64,000 nucleotides of DNA, from the NCBI GenBank assembly GCA_910580105.1, contig CAJTWN010000005.1, positions 45,251 to 109,250 on the forward strand. The letters run 5' to 3'. Shown here in pieces: positions 32,225 through 41,721 of this stretch; position 1 is the stretch's first letter; each line of letters starts with the position of its first letter. The translations under genes and the position numbers were made by a program. The notes beneath the pieces were generated by a model, which was given only the letters and a program-made list of their open reading frames with translations, searched no databases and was not told the origin of the DNA. The stretch comes from an uncultured Clostridia bacterium (GTDB lineage Bacteria; Bacillota; Clostridia; Monoglobales; Monoglobaceae).

Positions 32225-33541
32225 GGCAATATCAAAATATAAGTCTACCGAGGCAGTCATAGCAAAAATCAAAAGACAGGCCAAAGCAGTCTTACAGCGT
32301 TTGAATATTTTATCTTTCCTTTCTTCAAATAAGAAACAAATGATATAAATCATCAAAACAAACATCCCAACACTGGAAGCCCTTGTACATAGGTCATTAT
32401 AAAGCCCCATCTGAAACAAAGGCAAAATCAAAAGGGTAAGATTGGCCACCCAAAAATAAACATCCTTCTTATACTTGGTCCACAAAAGGACAGAATATGG
32501 AATAAATTCACACAATACAAACACAACATATATCCAAATATTTTTCCATCCATAGTGCAGCATATGAAACGCCATTTCCTGCGGCTTCTCATCGGAAATA
32601 TTCCCCCATAAGTAAAGGAGCAAAACTGGGGCCAAAACGACAAATATCAGTATATTTTGTATGGAACAGATTTTCTTTGCAACTGTGCCCAATTGATTTT
32701 TATTTTTTATCACCTGCCGGATAACACCAGCCAAAACCATCGGCAGAAAAGCCATCAGCGGAAACGGTGAAAAAATCAGCATTGGAACACCCAAAACAAA
32801 AATATTCTCCAGCTTTTCGTCATCTTCCATATACAAAGCAATGGCCAAAAAAGCAAAAATAATTTGGTTAAAAACACCGGACATTGACTTCGCATTGGAC
32901 GTGAACCCAATCATAAAATAACCTTTGGTATATTCCGGATCAATTGCACGGAAAAATCCTTCTGCGAAATTTGTCATGATTACCCGCAGATTTTCCAAAC
33001 TGCCGAAGAAAATAAACACCAAAAGAACAAACAGCTGTTTTTTACATGTATCTGCACGAGTAACCTTTACTAAGAAAAGCCAGGTGATAAAAACCCCAAC
33101 ACAACTATAGAGTAAAAGTACAATTTTTGCTCCGGTCAAGCCTAAAAGCTTCCCTGCGGCCGCCGGTACAAGAAAATGCCCGATATAATAGGTAAGCGCC
33201 GAACCATCCGAATAATAAACCGGCCAGGGTCTTTCCACCATATCCCGGAGAATAGCGTTCCGCCCACCCCAATCCATCAACTGAGAAAAAAATCCGCCCT
33301 GTCCGGACAAAATCATCCAGACGGGAATCACAATGCACGCCGTTATCCATGCGGATTTGTGAATCAAAAACACTTTTTCCGGATGCTCTTTTTTCCAGAC
33401 AACAAATAAAGCAAACCCAACAACCAGCGCACCCGGTATACCAATATACCATTTCAAATATCCAAGCAAAAACGTAAAAATTGCCGCGTATATCCAAAAA
33501 TATGCCGCCATCGTCAATGAACGTTTTTTGATTTTCATCAT
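32138..33541 (-). CDS. Polytopic GT-C-like membrane protein, apparently frameshifted near its end
   Basis: A 467-residue frame with about eleven to twelve hydrophobic segments, for example AYFWIYAAIFTFLLGYLKWY and ILIFVVLAPVLLLYLW, and a large loop near SDGSALTYYIGHFLVPAAAG. The layout suggests a polyprenyl-phosphate-dependent GT-C glycosyltransferase or a related envelope protein, but no family signature is decisive. The ATG at 33541 lies two bases after the acyltransferase stop and has aagggg upstream. The natural C-terminus appears to be in the -1 frame after an A6 run at 32219-32224; see the separate entry. This could be a sequencing error, a real mutation or programmed frameshifting. Confidence 0.72.
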   Translation of the reverse strand: MMKIKKRSLTMAAYFWIYAAIFTFLLGYLKWYIGIPGALVVGFALFVVWKKEHPEKVFLIHKSAWITACIVIPVWMILSGQGGFFSQLMDWGGRNAILRDMVERPWPVYYSDGSALTYYIGHFLVPAAAGKLLGLTGAKIVLLLYSCVGVFITWLFLVKVTRADTCKKQLFVLLVFIFFGSLENLRVIMTNFAEGFFRAIDPEYTKGYFMIGFTSNAKSMSGVFNQIIFAFLAIALYMEDDEKLENIFVLGVPMLIFSPFPLMAFLPMVLAGVIRQVIKNKNQLGTVAKKICSIQNILIFVVLAPVLLLYLWGNISDEKPQEMAFHMLHYGWKNIWIYVVFVLCEFIPYSVLLWTKYKKDVYFWVANLTLLILPLFQMGLYNDLCTRASSVGMFVLMIYIICFLFEERKDKIFKRCKTALACLLIFAMTASVDLYFDIAKKHLSLRQNRSMNREKLIFGILWRESAV

Positions 33542-33543
33542 CC

Positions 33544-34791
33544 TCAACCCCTTCTTTTTCCAAACACCGACAACCACTGTCCTATTTTCTCTTTACATTT
33601 TTTGAGGCATCCAAGATACCCGTACCGCGCAATGGGCAGCTCCACAAGATAGGTTGAGGCCGCTGCAATGAGCAGCGAAGCCGCCGCACACAGCAAAAGA
33701 AGACCGTCCATAGCCGCACGGTCGCCCATAACGGGATTTTGTGCAGAATAGGGAATATTTACCCGCTTAAAGAAAATATAGAGGTTTTGATGCCAAAGAT
33801 AAAAACTGTACGATATGGTTGAGAGAAAGACAAAAAACCGGTTTCCCCAAATCTTCTGCTCCCAAAACCTGAAAGAATAACAAGCCGATACAAGAAACAG
33901 GGCAAAAGCGCCATCCAAAAGCGGACGAAGGCCCATCCGGAAATAGACGGAAGTATCCATCCCCTGGGGCATGGTTATTTTCGACTGCCACTGCATCAGA
34001 TACCAGACCAACACCACACTTGCCGCCGAGATGGCCGTCATCCAGCCCCGCAGCCGGTCAATTTTCTGTATGCTATTTCTTATCCAGACAACAAGCCAGG
34101 CGGCAAACATCCCCCATGCAAAAACATCCAGATATAGCCAGACCCTTGCCTGCATGACCATAGAGGTATTTTCACTGGAAATTGTTATCATCCTCAAAAC
34201 TTGGGATACAACCAATAGTCCGGCAAACGACCAACCCGGTTTCTTTTTGAACAGCCATGCAATCAAAGGAAATATCACATAAAACTGCACTTCAATTCCC
34301 ATCGTCCAAGCCGTGGAAATGGTTGTCCCCAGCGTCTTATCCCAGAACGTATGTATAAACAAAAGGTGTGAACCAAAATGCTTGAAAAGTTCCAGCGGTG
34401 CCATATCTTTCGTTGTTCCCCAGGACATTACCGGAAAAATCAATAAAATCAGCAGCATAAGGACATATGCCGGATAAATCCGGCGAAGACGTTTGATAAA
34501 AAAGGTCTTCCAATCGACCGGCTCCGCTTCTTTAAACATAGAACGGGCAATGGGATAAAAAAGGCCGAAGCCGCTTAATACAAAAAAGGCATCAATGGCA
34601 AAATACCCAAACCGCTGAATGAGGTCAAGGTTAAAAAGATAAACCCCCGGACGGAGCTGGATATTAAAGGAAATCCAGGTCTGCTGCCAACTGTGAAAGA
34701 AAAAAATCATCAAAAGCGCAACTGCCCGCAATCCATCCAACGCATATAAATAACCAGGAATGCTGTCCTGGCGCCTAATTTTTCTTTCCAT
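33544..34791 (-). CDS. Acyltransferase family 3 (OafA/YrhL type) membrane protein
   Basis: A 415-residue integral membrane acyltransferase that transfers acetyl or other acyl groups to sugars at the cell surface. The N-terminus carries YALDGLRAVALLMIFFFHSW, with the His of the catalytic helix, then FFVLSGFGLFYPIARSMF. About ten to eleven membrane segments follow. ggagaggag lies ten bases before the ATG. It overlaps the small upstream membrane gene by 17 bases and abuts the downstream GT-C gene, so it is central to the glycan operon. Confidence 0.93.
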   Translation of the reverse strand: MERKIRRQDSIPGYLYALDGLRAVALLMIFFFHSWQQTWISFNIQLRPGVYLFNLDLIQRFGYFAIDAFFVLSGFGLFYPIARSMFKEAEPVDWKTFFIKRLRRIYPAYVLMLLILLIFPVMSWGTTKDMAPLELFKHFGSHLLFIHTFWDKTLGTTISTAWTMGIEVQFYVIFPLIAWLFKKKPGWSFAGLLVVSQVLRMITISSENTSMVMQARVWLYLDVFAWGMFAAWLVVWIRNSIQKIDRLRGWMTAISAASVVLVWYLMQWQSKITMPQGMDTSVYFRMGLRPLLDGAFALFLVSACYSFRFWEQKIWGNRFFVFLSTISYSFYLWHQNLYIFFKRVNIPYSAQNPVMGDRAAMDGLLLLCAAASLLIAAASTYLVELPIARYGYLGCLKKCKEKIGQWLSVFGKRRG

Positions 34792-35017
34792 GGCTTTTTT
34801 TCTCCTCTCCGACCCGATAATAAATAACCATTCCTAAAATTAAAACGCCCAGGATACATAGGGTAATCCACACGGGCTTCGGCACCGGCAGCAGATGCTC
34901 TGTTATCCATCGCATCCGTTCCCAAATGGTCTTGCCCGGTACCTGCAGCGCCGCATCTGCATAGACCGAAAGGGGCATCAATCCCGCAAGAACGCCCCAT
35001 ATCACACCTCGTTTCAT
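34775..35017 (-). CDS. Small secreted/membrane protein of the glycan operon
   Basis: An 80-residue protein with a signal-peptide-like start (MKRGVIWGVLAGLMPLSVYA), a short outside segment, and one C-terminal membrane helix (WITLCILGVLILGMVIYY) before a basic tail. The ATG at 35017 lies eight bases after ggagg; an ATG two codons earlier is too close. The reading frame overlaps the acyltransferase start by 17 bases. No family is recognised. It may be an accessory factor of one of its membrane-enzyme neighbours. Confidence 0.7.
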   Translation of the reverse strand: MKRGVIWGVLAGLMPLSVYADAALQVPGKTIWERMRWITEHLLPVPKPVWITLCILGVLILGMVIYYRVGEEKKSHGKKN

Positions 35018-35079
35018 CCACATTCCCTCCTCTTTTTATCTGCGCGGTTATCCTCTGCATACATCCAATAACCGCCTTT

Positions 35080-36309
35080 TTAAATCCATCCATTAACCAA
35101 AGCAATTGTTCCCACCAGATTTATTCCAAGCCCCCAGAAGAAGAATGGGTACAACACCAGCCGTAAATCAGTTTTATCCTCCCGCAGCATCAGCATGACT
35201 GCAAAATAAATGCAGGGGAGCAGATCAACGGTATAGCGGTTGCCAAACTGCCATCCGCCCAGCGTTCTGTGCAGGCACAAAGCCAAAATGTGAACTGCCG
35301 TCAATATGATGGTCATCCATAACGCCGGTTTTTTCCAATTTTGGCGAATGCCCTTCAAAAAATACAAAACAAATACAAGGAAGACCGGACTGACCAGCCA
35401 AAATGCAACACCGTTGAACCTCGGAAATACAAGCCGCTCCCCATTGTATTCCGGAAGCCTGAACATGTTTTTCAAGTTTTCTGACAGGTATGCAAAATTA
35501 AACTGTCCCTGTTCATTCTGCGTAGAAAATTCCGGCAGGTAGTTGTGACCGAATTCAAAGGGGTTTCCAAACCGTGCATAATTTAGTATCATCAAAAACA
35601 CACCGACCGCCAGCGGTGGAATGATCCACCAGAAGTAATGCCGGACCGCCTTCTTCAATGTTAATTCATTCGTTTTCAACTTCTGCCACAAAAGCAAAAC
35701 AATCAGCGGCAGATACAGAATCTGCATAGGCCGGCAGCCAACCGCCAATGCCAGCAGGAAAACCGGCAGCCAACCATGCCGGATATCCGGTGTGACTGCA
35801 TAATAAAATGCCATCATTGTAAAGGTAAACGCGCATACCTGCGCGATATACCATACATCCCCCGTATATCCAATGTGCAGAAAATTACTTCCAATGGTTA
35901 TAAACAGCGCCCAAAAAGTTGCATACTTTGCATCTTTTATAAATAAATATGCCAGCTTATACGCATATACGGCGCCAATCATCCCAACGACCGTCGTCAC
36001 AAGATAGTCCGGAACCTTATTGGTAAACAGGCAGAAGGGAAGCAAGAGCACGGATGGAATCGGCGGAAAAGAGACAAAATATTTTCCGCCAAAAACAGCA
36101 AGCTCAAGATGCGGATAATTCTGTCCCAAATCCAAATGTCCCTGAAGCCAGCGCTGTGCCTGCAATACATAAGAAGAATACGGGGAGCTTTGAAACAAAG
36201 AGGCATCCGTAAACGACCAAATGATTCCATAGACAGCCAGAACAGAGAGCAGGACGGTCAGTATACCGCCAAATGTTTCCTTCTGCCCTTTTAAATTTCT
36301 AATTTTCAT
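35080..36309 (-). CDS. GT-C-like polytopic membrane glycosyltransferase
   Basis: A 409-residue protein with about ten to eleven membrane segments. The first loop after helix 1 carries SSPYSSYVLQAQRWLQGHLDL, with no clear DD motif, followed by a cytoplasmic turn KDAKYATFW and LAVGCRPMQILYLPL. The C-terminal outer loop includes HRTLGGWQFGNRYTVDLLP, where conserved Arg/Tyr/Asp are typical of dolichyl-phosphate-mannose-like GT-C proteins. ggagg sits six bases before the ATG at 36309, which overlaps the end of the GT2 gene by 11 bases. The donor is probably made by that GT2 enzyme. Confidence 0.8.
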   Translation of the reverse strand: MKIRNLKGQKETFGGILTVLLSVLAVYGIIWSFTDASLFQSSPYSSYVLQAQRWLQGHLDLGQNYPHLELAVFGGKYFVSFPPIPSVLLLPFCLFTNKVPDYLVTTVVGMIGAVYAYKLAYLFIKDAKYATFWALFITIGSNFLHIGYTGDVWYIAQVCAFTFTMMAFYYAVTPDIRHGWLPVFLLALAVGCRPMQILYLPLIVLLLWQKLKTNELTLKKAVRHYFWWIIPPLAVGVFLMILNYARFGNPFEFGHNYLPEFSTQNEQGQFNFAYLSENLKNMFRLPEYNGERLVFPRFNGVAFWLVSPVFLVFVLYFLKGIRQNWKKPALWMTIILTAVHILALCLHRTLGGWQFGNRYTVDLLPCIYFAVMLMLREDKTDLRLVLYPFFFWGLGINLVGTIALVNGWI

Positions 36310-37273
36310 CCTCTGCCTCCTTGTCTGCCGGACGCACATCATCCTGCAGCCGCTGTTCCTTTACAATATAAATCGGCCGATGCTTGACCTCCATATAGGT
36401 TTTCGACAGATATTGCCCTAAAATTCCCATACAGAAAAGCTGAACGCCGCCGACCAGCAGCAGAATACAAACCATAGACGACCACCCATAGGCACTCACC
36501 CCCCAGACCAACTGCCTGATGATGGTCACAATGATACCCACCACCGAAAGCAGACAAAAAACAAGGCCAATCAATGACGCCATTGCCAGCGGTGCGGTGG
36601 AAAAAGCGACAATTCCATCAATTGAATATTTAAACAGTTTCCAAAACGACCATTTGGTTTCCCCGGCGCTTCGTTTGACATTTTCATACGCCAACCATTT
36701 GGTCTCAAATCCCACCCATGAGAAAATTCCTTTAGAGAACCGGTTATATTCGCAAAGGCGGAGGATACTTTCTGTCATCTGCCGGGTCATCATCCGAAAA
36801 TCCCGGGCGCCGTCCACAATCTCGGTCTTTGATATATGGTTAATCAGTTTATAAAAGCACCGGGCAAAAAAGGAACGGATTTTTGCTTCTCCCGCACGGT
36901 TCACCCGACGGGAAGCCACACAATCATAGCCTTCCTCTTTCATCAGATGATACATCTGCGGAAGCAGAGAGGGCGGATCCTGCAAGTCAACGTCCATAAT
37001 CACAATATAATCGCCGGAAGCATGTTCCATCCCCGCATACATGGCCGCCTCCTTGCCAAAGTTTCGTGAAAAGGAAAGGTACGATACTTTTTTATCCTTT
37101 TGCGCGAGCGCTTTGAGCACCCCAAGCGTCCGGTCTGTCGAGCCATCATTGACAAACAGGTATTCAAAGACAACTTCCTGCATATTCTTCTGCACCTTTT
37201 CCATCTCCTGATAAAAGATTGGAATTGCTTCTTCCTCACAATAACAGGGAACAATCACCGAAATTTTATCCAT
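36299..37273 (-). CDS. GT2 polyprenyl-phosphate glycosyltransferase (DPM1/GtrB-like)
   Basis: A 324-residue membrane-attached GT-A enzyme. The catalytic domain runs from SVIVPCYCEEEAIPIFY through NDGSTDRT and IMDVDLQDPPSLLPQM (the metal-binding acidic motif near residue 93). Two C-terminal membrane helices follow (LAMASLIGLVFCLLSVVGII and SMVCILLLVGGVQLFCMGIL). Such enzymes transfer a sugar from a nucleotide donor to undecaprenyl phosphate; the product is flipped and used by GT-C enzymes. Two GT-C-like partners flank it in this operon. Confidence 0.93.
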   Translation of the reverse strand: MDKISVIVPCYCEEEAIPIFYQEMEKVQKNMQEVVFEYLFVNDGSTDRTLGVLKALAQKDKKVSYLSFSRNFGKEAAMYAGMEHASGDYIVIMDVDLQDPPSLLPQMYHLMKEEGYDCVASRRVNRAGEAKIRSFFARCFYKLINHISKTEIVDGARDFRMMTRQMTESILRLCEYNRFSKGIFSWVGFETKWLAYENVKRSAGETKWSFWKLFKYSIDGIVAFSTAPLAMASLIGLVFCLLSVVGIIVTIIRQLVWGVSAYGWSSMVCILLLVGGVQLFCMGILGQYLSKTYMEVKHRPIYIVKEQRLQDDVRPADKEAEDEN

Positions 37274-37315
37274 TGCTCCTTCACCTCACCTAATCGCAAC
37301 CTAGCATCCTTGTCC

Positions 37316-39235
37316 TTATCTGATTTCAAACAATCGGTATCCGTCTGCATCATATATCTTTGTCATGCCATCAAATATTTCGTCGTTCACATCAAAATTT
37401 TCCCGTTCACTCCTGCTGTCCACAAGATAGGAAATCCCATTTTCTTCTGCAATCTGTTTTGCCTCTTCCGTATCCGAAGCGCTGTACAAATCACTCAAAA
37501 TTTCCTTTCGCTCCTGGGCAAGCATACCATAGCCATGGGAACCCATCCATAAGTCGCCGCCATAAAACATCTGCCGCCCTGCCAGAACTGCCGTTGGACT
37601 GAGATGCCCATAATAGGCCGCAAAGACTGCATCTTTATCGGTATTTTCTTTCACAAACGCCGCATATTCCAACTCTTCTTCAGAAAAAGTCCGGTACATC
37701 GCGCCCGACTTCTGCTCTCTGCCAATGGTCAGAACACCGGAAATTGTCCCTGCGGCTATTAACAGAGCAGCAAGAAATGCCCGGCCGCGGACACCTTTCA
37801 ATTTCTCATACAGATGTACAAGATATCCGCTCCCAATGCAGAGAATCAGCATATAAGTAACAAAAAACAGCTTGTTATTATCATAGGGGTTGGGCTGGAA
37901 CAGAATAAATTCTGCAACGGCAAAAATCATTGCGCCGCCAATCAAAACGGCCTTATTTCGTTTGGAGGCATACAAAAATGCCGGAATCGCCACCAAAAAT
38001 GCAATTCCCCAATTCTTCACCCAAAACCAGAGATAGGGATCCATTGTATTTACCCAATTAAAGTGAAATTTTACAAAGCCCTCTTCCCCTGCCTGCCCAA
38101 ACGTCCAGAAAAACAGCTGCGGCAGTGCCAGCACGGCAGCTATTCCGCCATAGATACACCAATTTATAAAACATTCTTTCTTATCATCTGCAAATATCAG
38201 GTCATAAATCAAAAGACCTGCCGATAAAATTCCCAATGCCATAAACGAATGGGTATGGATCATCGGCATGCAGCCCGCAAGGATTCCCATCCAGATAAAA
38301 GCCCGGCGTTTTCTTCCTTCCATGGTTTTCAGCAATGTCCAAAGGGCAAAAACCAGATACGTCCAGCCGGCCATGGTTGTACGCTGCGGAACAATCATAT
38401 CGCAGATGGGATTGGCCCACCGGATATTCATCTCATTATAATTGGTTGGGGTGTGATAATAATCATTAAAAATCATTGTAAATTTTGTTGGATCCGCCTT
38501 TGCTCCCTCAAAAAAGTAGGCAAACCCAAATCCGCCGCCGATAAAGAACAAGATTGTTGCCAGAACAGCGGCAGCCTTGCGCTCTGTAAGACGATGGGCC
38601 AAAAAATAAAATCCCATAACCAACAGCAGCGACATCACATAACTGGGCAGTAAAATTGCCGTCCGCAAACCGCCGCCCAGCAGATACAGGCTGGATGATA
38701 ACGTATCCACCAGAAATGGATAGTTCAGCCGCAGGCCGGCAATCAGATTATGTGCCGGCGGAAATACGCCATGGTCTGCCACCGAGGTTATAATCCCCAT
38801 GTGCATAGCCAAATCTCCATAGGTGGACTGTCCGGATGCAATTCCGCCGCCCTCATAGGGTGCCATCACATGGTTGGTCAGTAAAACCCAGATCAGCACA
38901 GAAACCGGCAGGATGACCAACAAGAAAATCAGGTGGGTCATTCCGCCGCTCTTTCCGGTCAACCGCCAACCCCCCCTAACTGTTTGCAGTAATTTTTTCT
39001 TTTCTTTATGCCAAAATAGATAAAAGGGAGGGAGACAGAAAATAACAAAAAGTACCAGATGCGCCGGTATGGTAAACCCAAAAACCAGCGCAACCGGTAC
39101 AATTCCAAACATAAGGGCAAGGGTACCAATCAGGCCGCCCAGCCAAATCTGCATATAGATATTCCTGTCTTCACAAGACATATGGACATAAAGAAAACCA
39201 ATCAATAAAAACATGATATAAAATACAACGCCCAT
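37316..39235 (-). CDS. Large GT-C-like membrane protein of the glycan operon
   Basis: A 639-residue protein with about 13 membrane segments and a soluble C-terminal domain of about 140 residues. The first large outer loop contains GGGIASGQSTYGDLAMHMGI, with an acidic residue where GT-C enzymes keep a catalytic Asp/Glu. The C-terminal domain (from SEEELEYAAFVKENTDKDAV to YRLFEIR) is typical of the extracellular tails of large GT-C proteins. Donor and acceptor are unknown. aaaggag lies about ten bases before the ATG. It lies 26 bp after paaK with no terminator between them. Confidence 0.82.
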   Translation of the reverse strand: MGVVFYIMFLLIGFLYVHMSCEDRNIYMQIWLGGLIGTLALMFGIVPVALVFGFTIPAHLVLFVIFCLPPFYLFWHKEKKKLLQTVRGGWRLTGKSGGMTHLIFLLVILPVSVLIWVLLTNHVMAPYEGGGIASGQSTYGDLAMHMGIITSVADHGVFPPAHNLIAGLRLNYPFLVDTLSSSLYLLGGGLRTAILLPSYVMSLLLVMGFYFLAHRLTERKAAAVLATILFFIGGGFGFAYFFEGAKADPTKFTMIFNDYYHTPTNYNEMNIRWANPICDMIVPQRTTMAGWTYLVFALWTLLKTMEGRKRRAFIWMGILAGCMPMIHTHSFMALGILSAGLLIYDLIFADDKKECFINWCIYGGIAAVLALPQLFFWTFGQAGEEGFVKFHFNWVNTMDPYLWFWVKNWGIAFLVAIPAFLYASKRNKAVLIGGAMIFAVAEFILFQPNPYDNNKLFFVTYMLILCIGSGYLVHLYEKLKGVRGRAFLAALLIAAGTISGVLTIGREQKSGAMYRTFSEEELEYAAFVKENTDKDAVFAAYYGHLSPTAVLAGRQMFYGGDLWMGSHGYGMLAQERKEILSDLYSASDTEEAKQIAEENGISYLVDSRSERENFDVNDEIFDGMTKIYDADGYRLFEIR

Positions 39236-39261
39236 ATCTTTGGTCTCCTTTAACTATCATT

Positions 39262-40569
39262 TTACTGATGTAATTTTCTTTTATCAATTACACGGACAGC
39301 TTTTCCTTCACTCCGTGCAATACTCTTCGGTTCGACCAGTTTCACTCTCGCCCGGATGTTCAATGCGGATAAAATGTCCTGCGAGAGTTTTCCGGCAAGC
39401 TTTTCAAGGTCTTTCACCTGATCAGAAAAGACGTCTTCCGATACCTCCACCATAACATCCAAACTGTCTTTGTTATTCAAACGATCAACGACAATCTGAT
39501 AATGCGGCGCAACACCATCCGTTTTCATCAAAACTTCTTCAATCTGAGAGGGGAACACATTAACACCGCGGATAATCAGCATATCATCCGTTCTTCCCAT
39601 CGGTTTATTCATTCGAACCAATGTCCGTCCGCAGGCACATTTCTGATAATTCAACGAAGTAATGTCCCTGGTCCGGTACCGGATAAGAGGGAACGCCTCT
39701 TTGGTGACACAGGTGAACACCAGTTCGCCAACACTTCCTTCCGGAAGAACTTCCCCAGTATCCGGGTCAATAATTTCCGGAATAAAATGGTCTTCATTGA
39801 TGTGCATACCGTCCTGCAATGCACAGTCAAAAGATACGCCCGGCCCCATAATTTCACTGAGACCATAAATATCATAAGCCTTTATCCCCAGTTTATCTTC
39901 CAGTTCTGCACGCATCTCCTCTGTCCAGGGCTCTGCGCCAAATGCACCGCCTTCCAGTTTAATATCATCTTTGGTATATCCCATCTCTCGCAGTGTTTCT
40001 GAAAGGGATAGGGCATAGGAAGGTGTACATGCCAAAAACGTACTGCCAAAATCCTTCATCATCTGAATCTGGCGTTTGGAATTACCACTGGAAGCAGGAA
40101 TCGCTGTGGCGCCAATCTTCAAAGCCCCATAGTGTGCGCCAAATCCGCCGGTAAACAATCCAAATCCATACGCAGTCTGGACAACCGAATTTTTTGTCAC
40201 ACCATAAGCCGTAAGGGCACGGGCAGCAATCTCCGCCCAGATGCCAACATCATGATTCGTAAATCCCAAAACTTTTTGTTTTCCAGTTGTTCCGGAAGAG
40301 GCGTGTACTTCCGTTATCTCTTCCATGGGGCAGGCACGCATCCCAAACGGATAATTTTCCCGCAAATCCGCAGCTGTTGTAAAGGGAAGTTTATGCAAAT
40401 CCTCTACACTCCGAATATCCTCAGGTTTAACGCCCATCTCGTCCATCTTTTTACGGTAGGGTTCTACGTTCTCATAAACGCGCTGAACCACCTTTACCAA
40501 CCGTTCACTTTGCAGGGTACGCATCTCATCATGAGACATCGTCTCGTATTTTTCATTCCAAATCGCCAT
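39262..40569 (-). CDS. paaK: Phenylacetate--CoA ligase family protein
   Basis: A 435-residue adenylate-forming enzyme that would activate phenylacetate or a related aryl acid to the CoA thioester with ATP. It carries the P-loop SSGTTGKQKVLGFT near residue 95, YGLSEIMGPGV near 245, and a C-terminal lysine-bearing motif SEGKAVRVIDKRKLHQ. A CACG motif lies near residue 310. The start is set at MAIWNEKYETM (40569), where family similarity begins; two upstream ATG codons have no better sites. In anaerobes PaaK homologues often sit beside indolepyruvate oxidoreductase genes, but here the gene precedes a glycan operon. Confidence 0.9.
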   Translation of the reverse strand: MAIWNEKYETMSHDEMRTLQSERLVKVVQRVYENVEPYRKKMDEMGVKPEDIRSVEDLHKLPFTTAADLRENYPFGMRACPMEEITEVHASSGTTGKQKVLGFTNHDVGIWAEIAARALTAYGVTKNSVVQTAYGFGLFTGGFGAHYGALKIGATAIPASSGNSKRQIQMMKDFGSTFLACTPSYALSLSETLREMGYTKDDIKLEGGAFGAEPWTEEMRAELEDKLGIKAYDIYGLSEIMGPGVSFDCALQDGMHINEDHFIPEIIDPDTGEVLPEGSVGELVFTCVTKEAFPLIRYRTRDITSLNYQKCACGRTLVRMNKPMGRTDDMLIIRGVNVFPSQIEEVLMKTDGVAPHYQIVVDRLNNKDSLDVMVEVSEDVFSDQVKDLEKLAGKLSQDILSALNIRARVKLVEPKSIARSEGKAVRVIDKRKLHQ

Positions 40570-40627
40570 TTTTATATCACTCATCCTCACTAATTTCATA
40601 ATTTCAAGTTACAAAAGTACCTTTATT

Positions 40628-40656
40628 ATTTTATAATTATTTGTACATTTTGTCAA
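40628..40656 (-). promoter_or_regulatory. Promoter of the paaK-glycan operon
   Basis: Minus strand TTGACA (40651-40656), 17-bp spacer, TAAAAT (40628-40633). No terminator follows paaK, so it may drive the whole seven-gene run. Confidence 0.75.
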
Positions 40657-40818
40657 TATCTACTGCCCATTTTTTCACAGCACAATGAAAGGGAAGCCGC
40701 AGCTTTTTCTTCGATATTCCACGCCCCCTCACTTATCCATTGGTATATGCAAACCGTCCTCTCGTAAAAAAGAGCCTTCAGCCATACGTTCAAAGTTCTG
40801 ATAAAATATATTGCATTG

Positions 40819-41436
40819 CTAATCCAGTATTGTTTGCCAGTTTTCTGCATAATAGGCATCAAAACACATTTTGATTTGCTCCTCTGTATTTTTTTCAGCT
40901 GCCAGTTCAGGTAATTCTCCTAAACCAAAAAATGCACTATCGACAGTCTCTGTATTCTCTGCAAATTCACCGCCAAGAATAGAACAAAGAACAAAGATTT
41001 TGCAAATCTTATACGCATATACGGGAAGGTTATGTTTTTCACGATCCTGAACAGCAATGACAAGATCTGCCGATACATCCAGTCCTGCTTCTTCCTTCAC
41101 TTCTTTTATCGTATTCTCTTTGACAGAAACATTCACATCAACCCAACCGCCAGGCAAAGACCACATTCCATTCTTCTCTTTAACAAGCAATATCTTATCT
41201 TCTTTGAATATTGCCGCCCTTGTATCCAATTTCGGTGTCTGATACCCTGTTTCATTACAAAACAACGCTTTTACTTTTTGTAATGGTATATCAGATTTGT
41301 ATGAAATCATTTCTGCCGAAATTTCTCTTATCCGTTCATATCTTTCTCTATCGAATATATCCTTTCCATAAAACAAACCTGCTTGGGCAAGACTTTGCAA
41401 CTCAACAGCCCACTGCAGCCATCTATCATCCTGCAT
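40819..41436 (-). CDS. Nudix hydrolase with N-terminal Nudix_hydro_N domain
   Basis: A 205-residue enzyme expected to cleave nucleoside diphosphate derivatives such as ADP-ribose. Residues 1-~60 match the helical N-terminal domain of this subgroup (RWLQWAVELQSLAQAGLFYG). The Nudix box begins GGWVDVNVSVKEN near residue 97 and continues TIKEVKEEAGL. Here the first Glu of the classic GX5EX7REUXEEXGU pattern is Val and the Arg is Lys, while the metal-binding EVKEE core is intact. ggagg precedes the ATG at 41436. It is a single-gene transcript. Confidence 0.88.
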   Translation of the reverse strand: MQDDRWLQWAVELQSLAQAGLFYGKDIFDRERYERIREISAEMISYKSDIPLQKVKALFCNETGYQTPKLDTRAAIFKEDKILLVKEKNGMWSLPGGWVDVNVSVKENTIKEVKEEAGLDVSADLVIAVQDREKHNLPVYAYKICKIFVLCSILGGEFAENTETVDSAFFGLGELPELAAEKNTEEQIKMCFDAYYAENWQTILD

Positions 41437-41465
41437 ATTATCACCACCTCCAAAACTTTAATCAT

Positions 41466-41494
41466 ATTATACCAAAAGGCACACCAAAAGTAAA
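41466..41494 (-). promoter_or_regulatory. Promoter of the Nudix gene
   Basis: Minus strand TTTACT (41489-41494), 17-bp spacer, TATAAT (41466-41471), about 30 bp before the start codon. Confidence 0.75.
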
Positions 41495-41661
41495 TAAATA
41501 TAAATCAGCCGCTCCATAATAAGCATACAAACTTGATTGCACACACAATTACAATCACTCATATCTATTTGCTGTCTGATTGCAGAGAAAAATATATTGT
41601 TAAAATATGCTTTCATCTATCATCCTTTTATAAACGCATACTTCTATTCTGCTTATTTCGT

Positions 41662-41690
41662 TTGCATTTTCTATCCTATTCGGTTATACT
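41662..41690 (+). promoter_or_regulatory. Promoter of the Eis-like acetyltransferase
   Basis: TTGCAT (41662-41667), 17-bp spacer, TATACT (41685-41690), about 30 bp before the ATG at 41722, which excludes the longer frame beginning upstream. Confidence 0.75.
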
Positions 41691-41721
41691 ATATCCAATC
41701 TATTATTTGGGAGGGAACTCT

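Noticed and set aside
40653..40862. A 69-codon minus-strand frame between paaK and the Nudix gene
   Set aside because: It starts inside the Nudix gene and its end overlaps the paaK promoter -35. The Trp/Cys-rich translation is mildly protein-like but no family is recognised.
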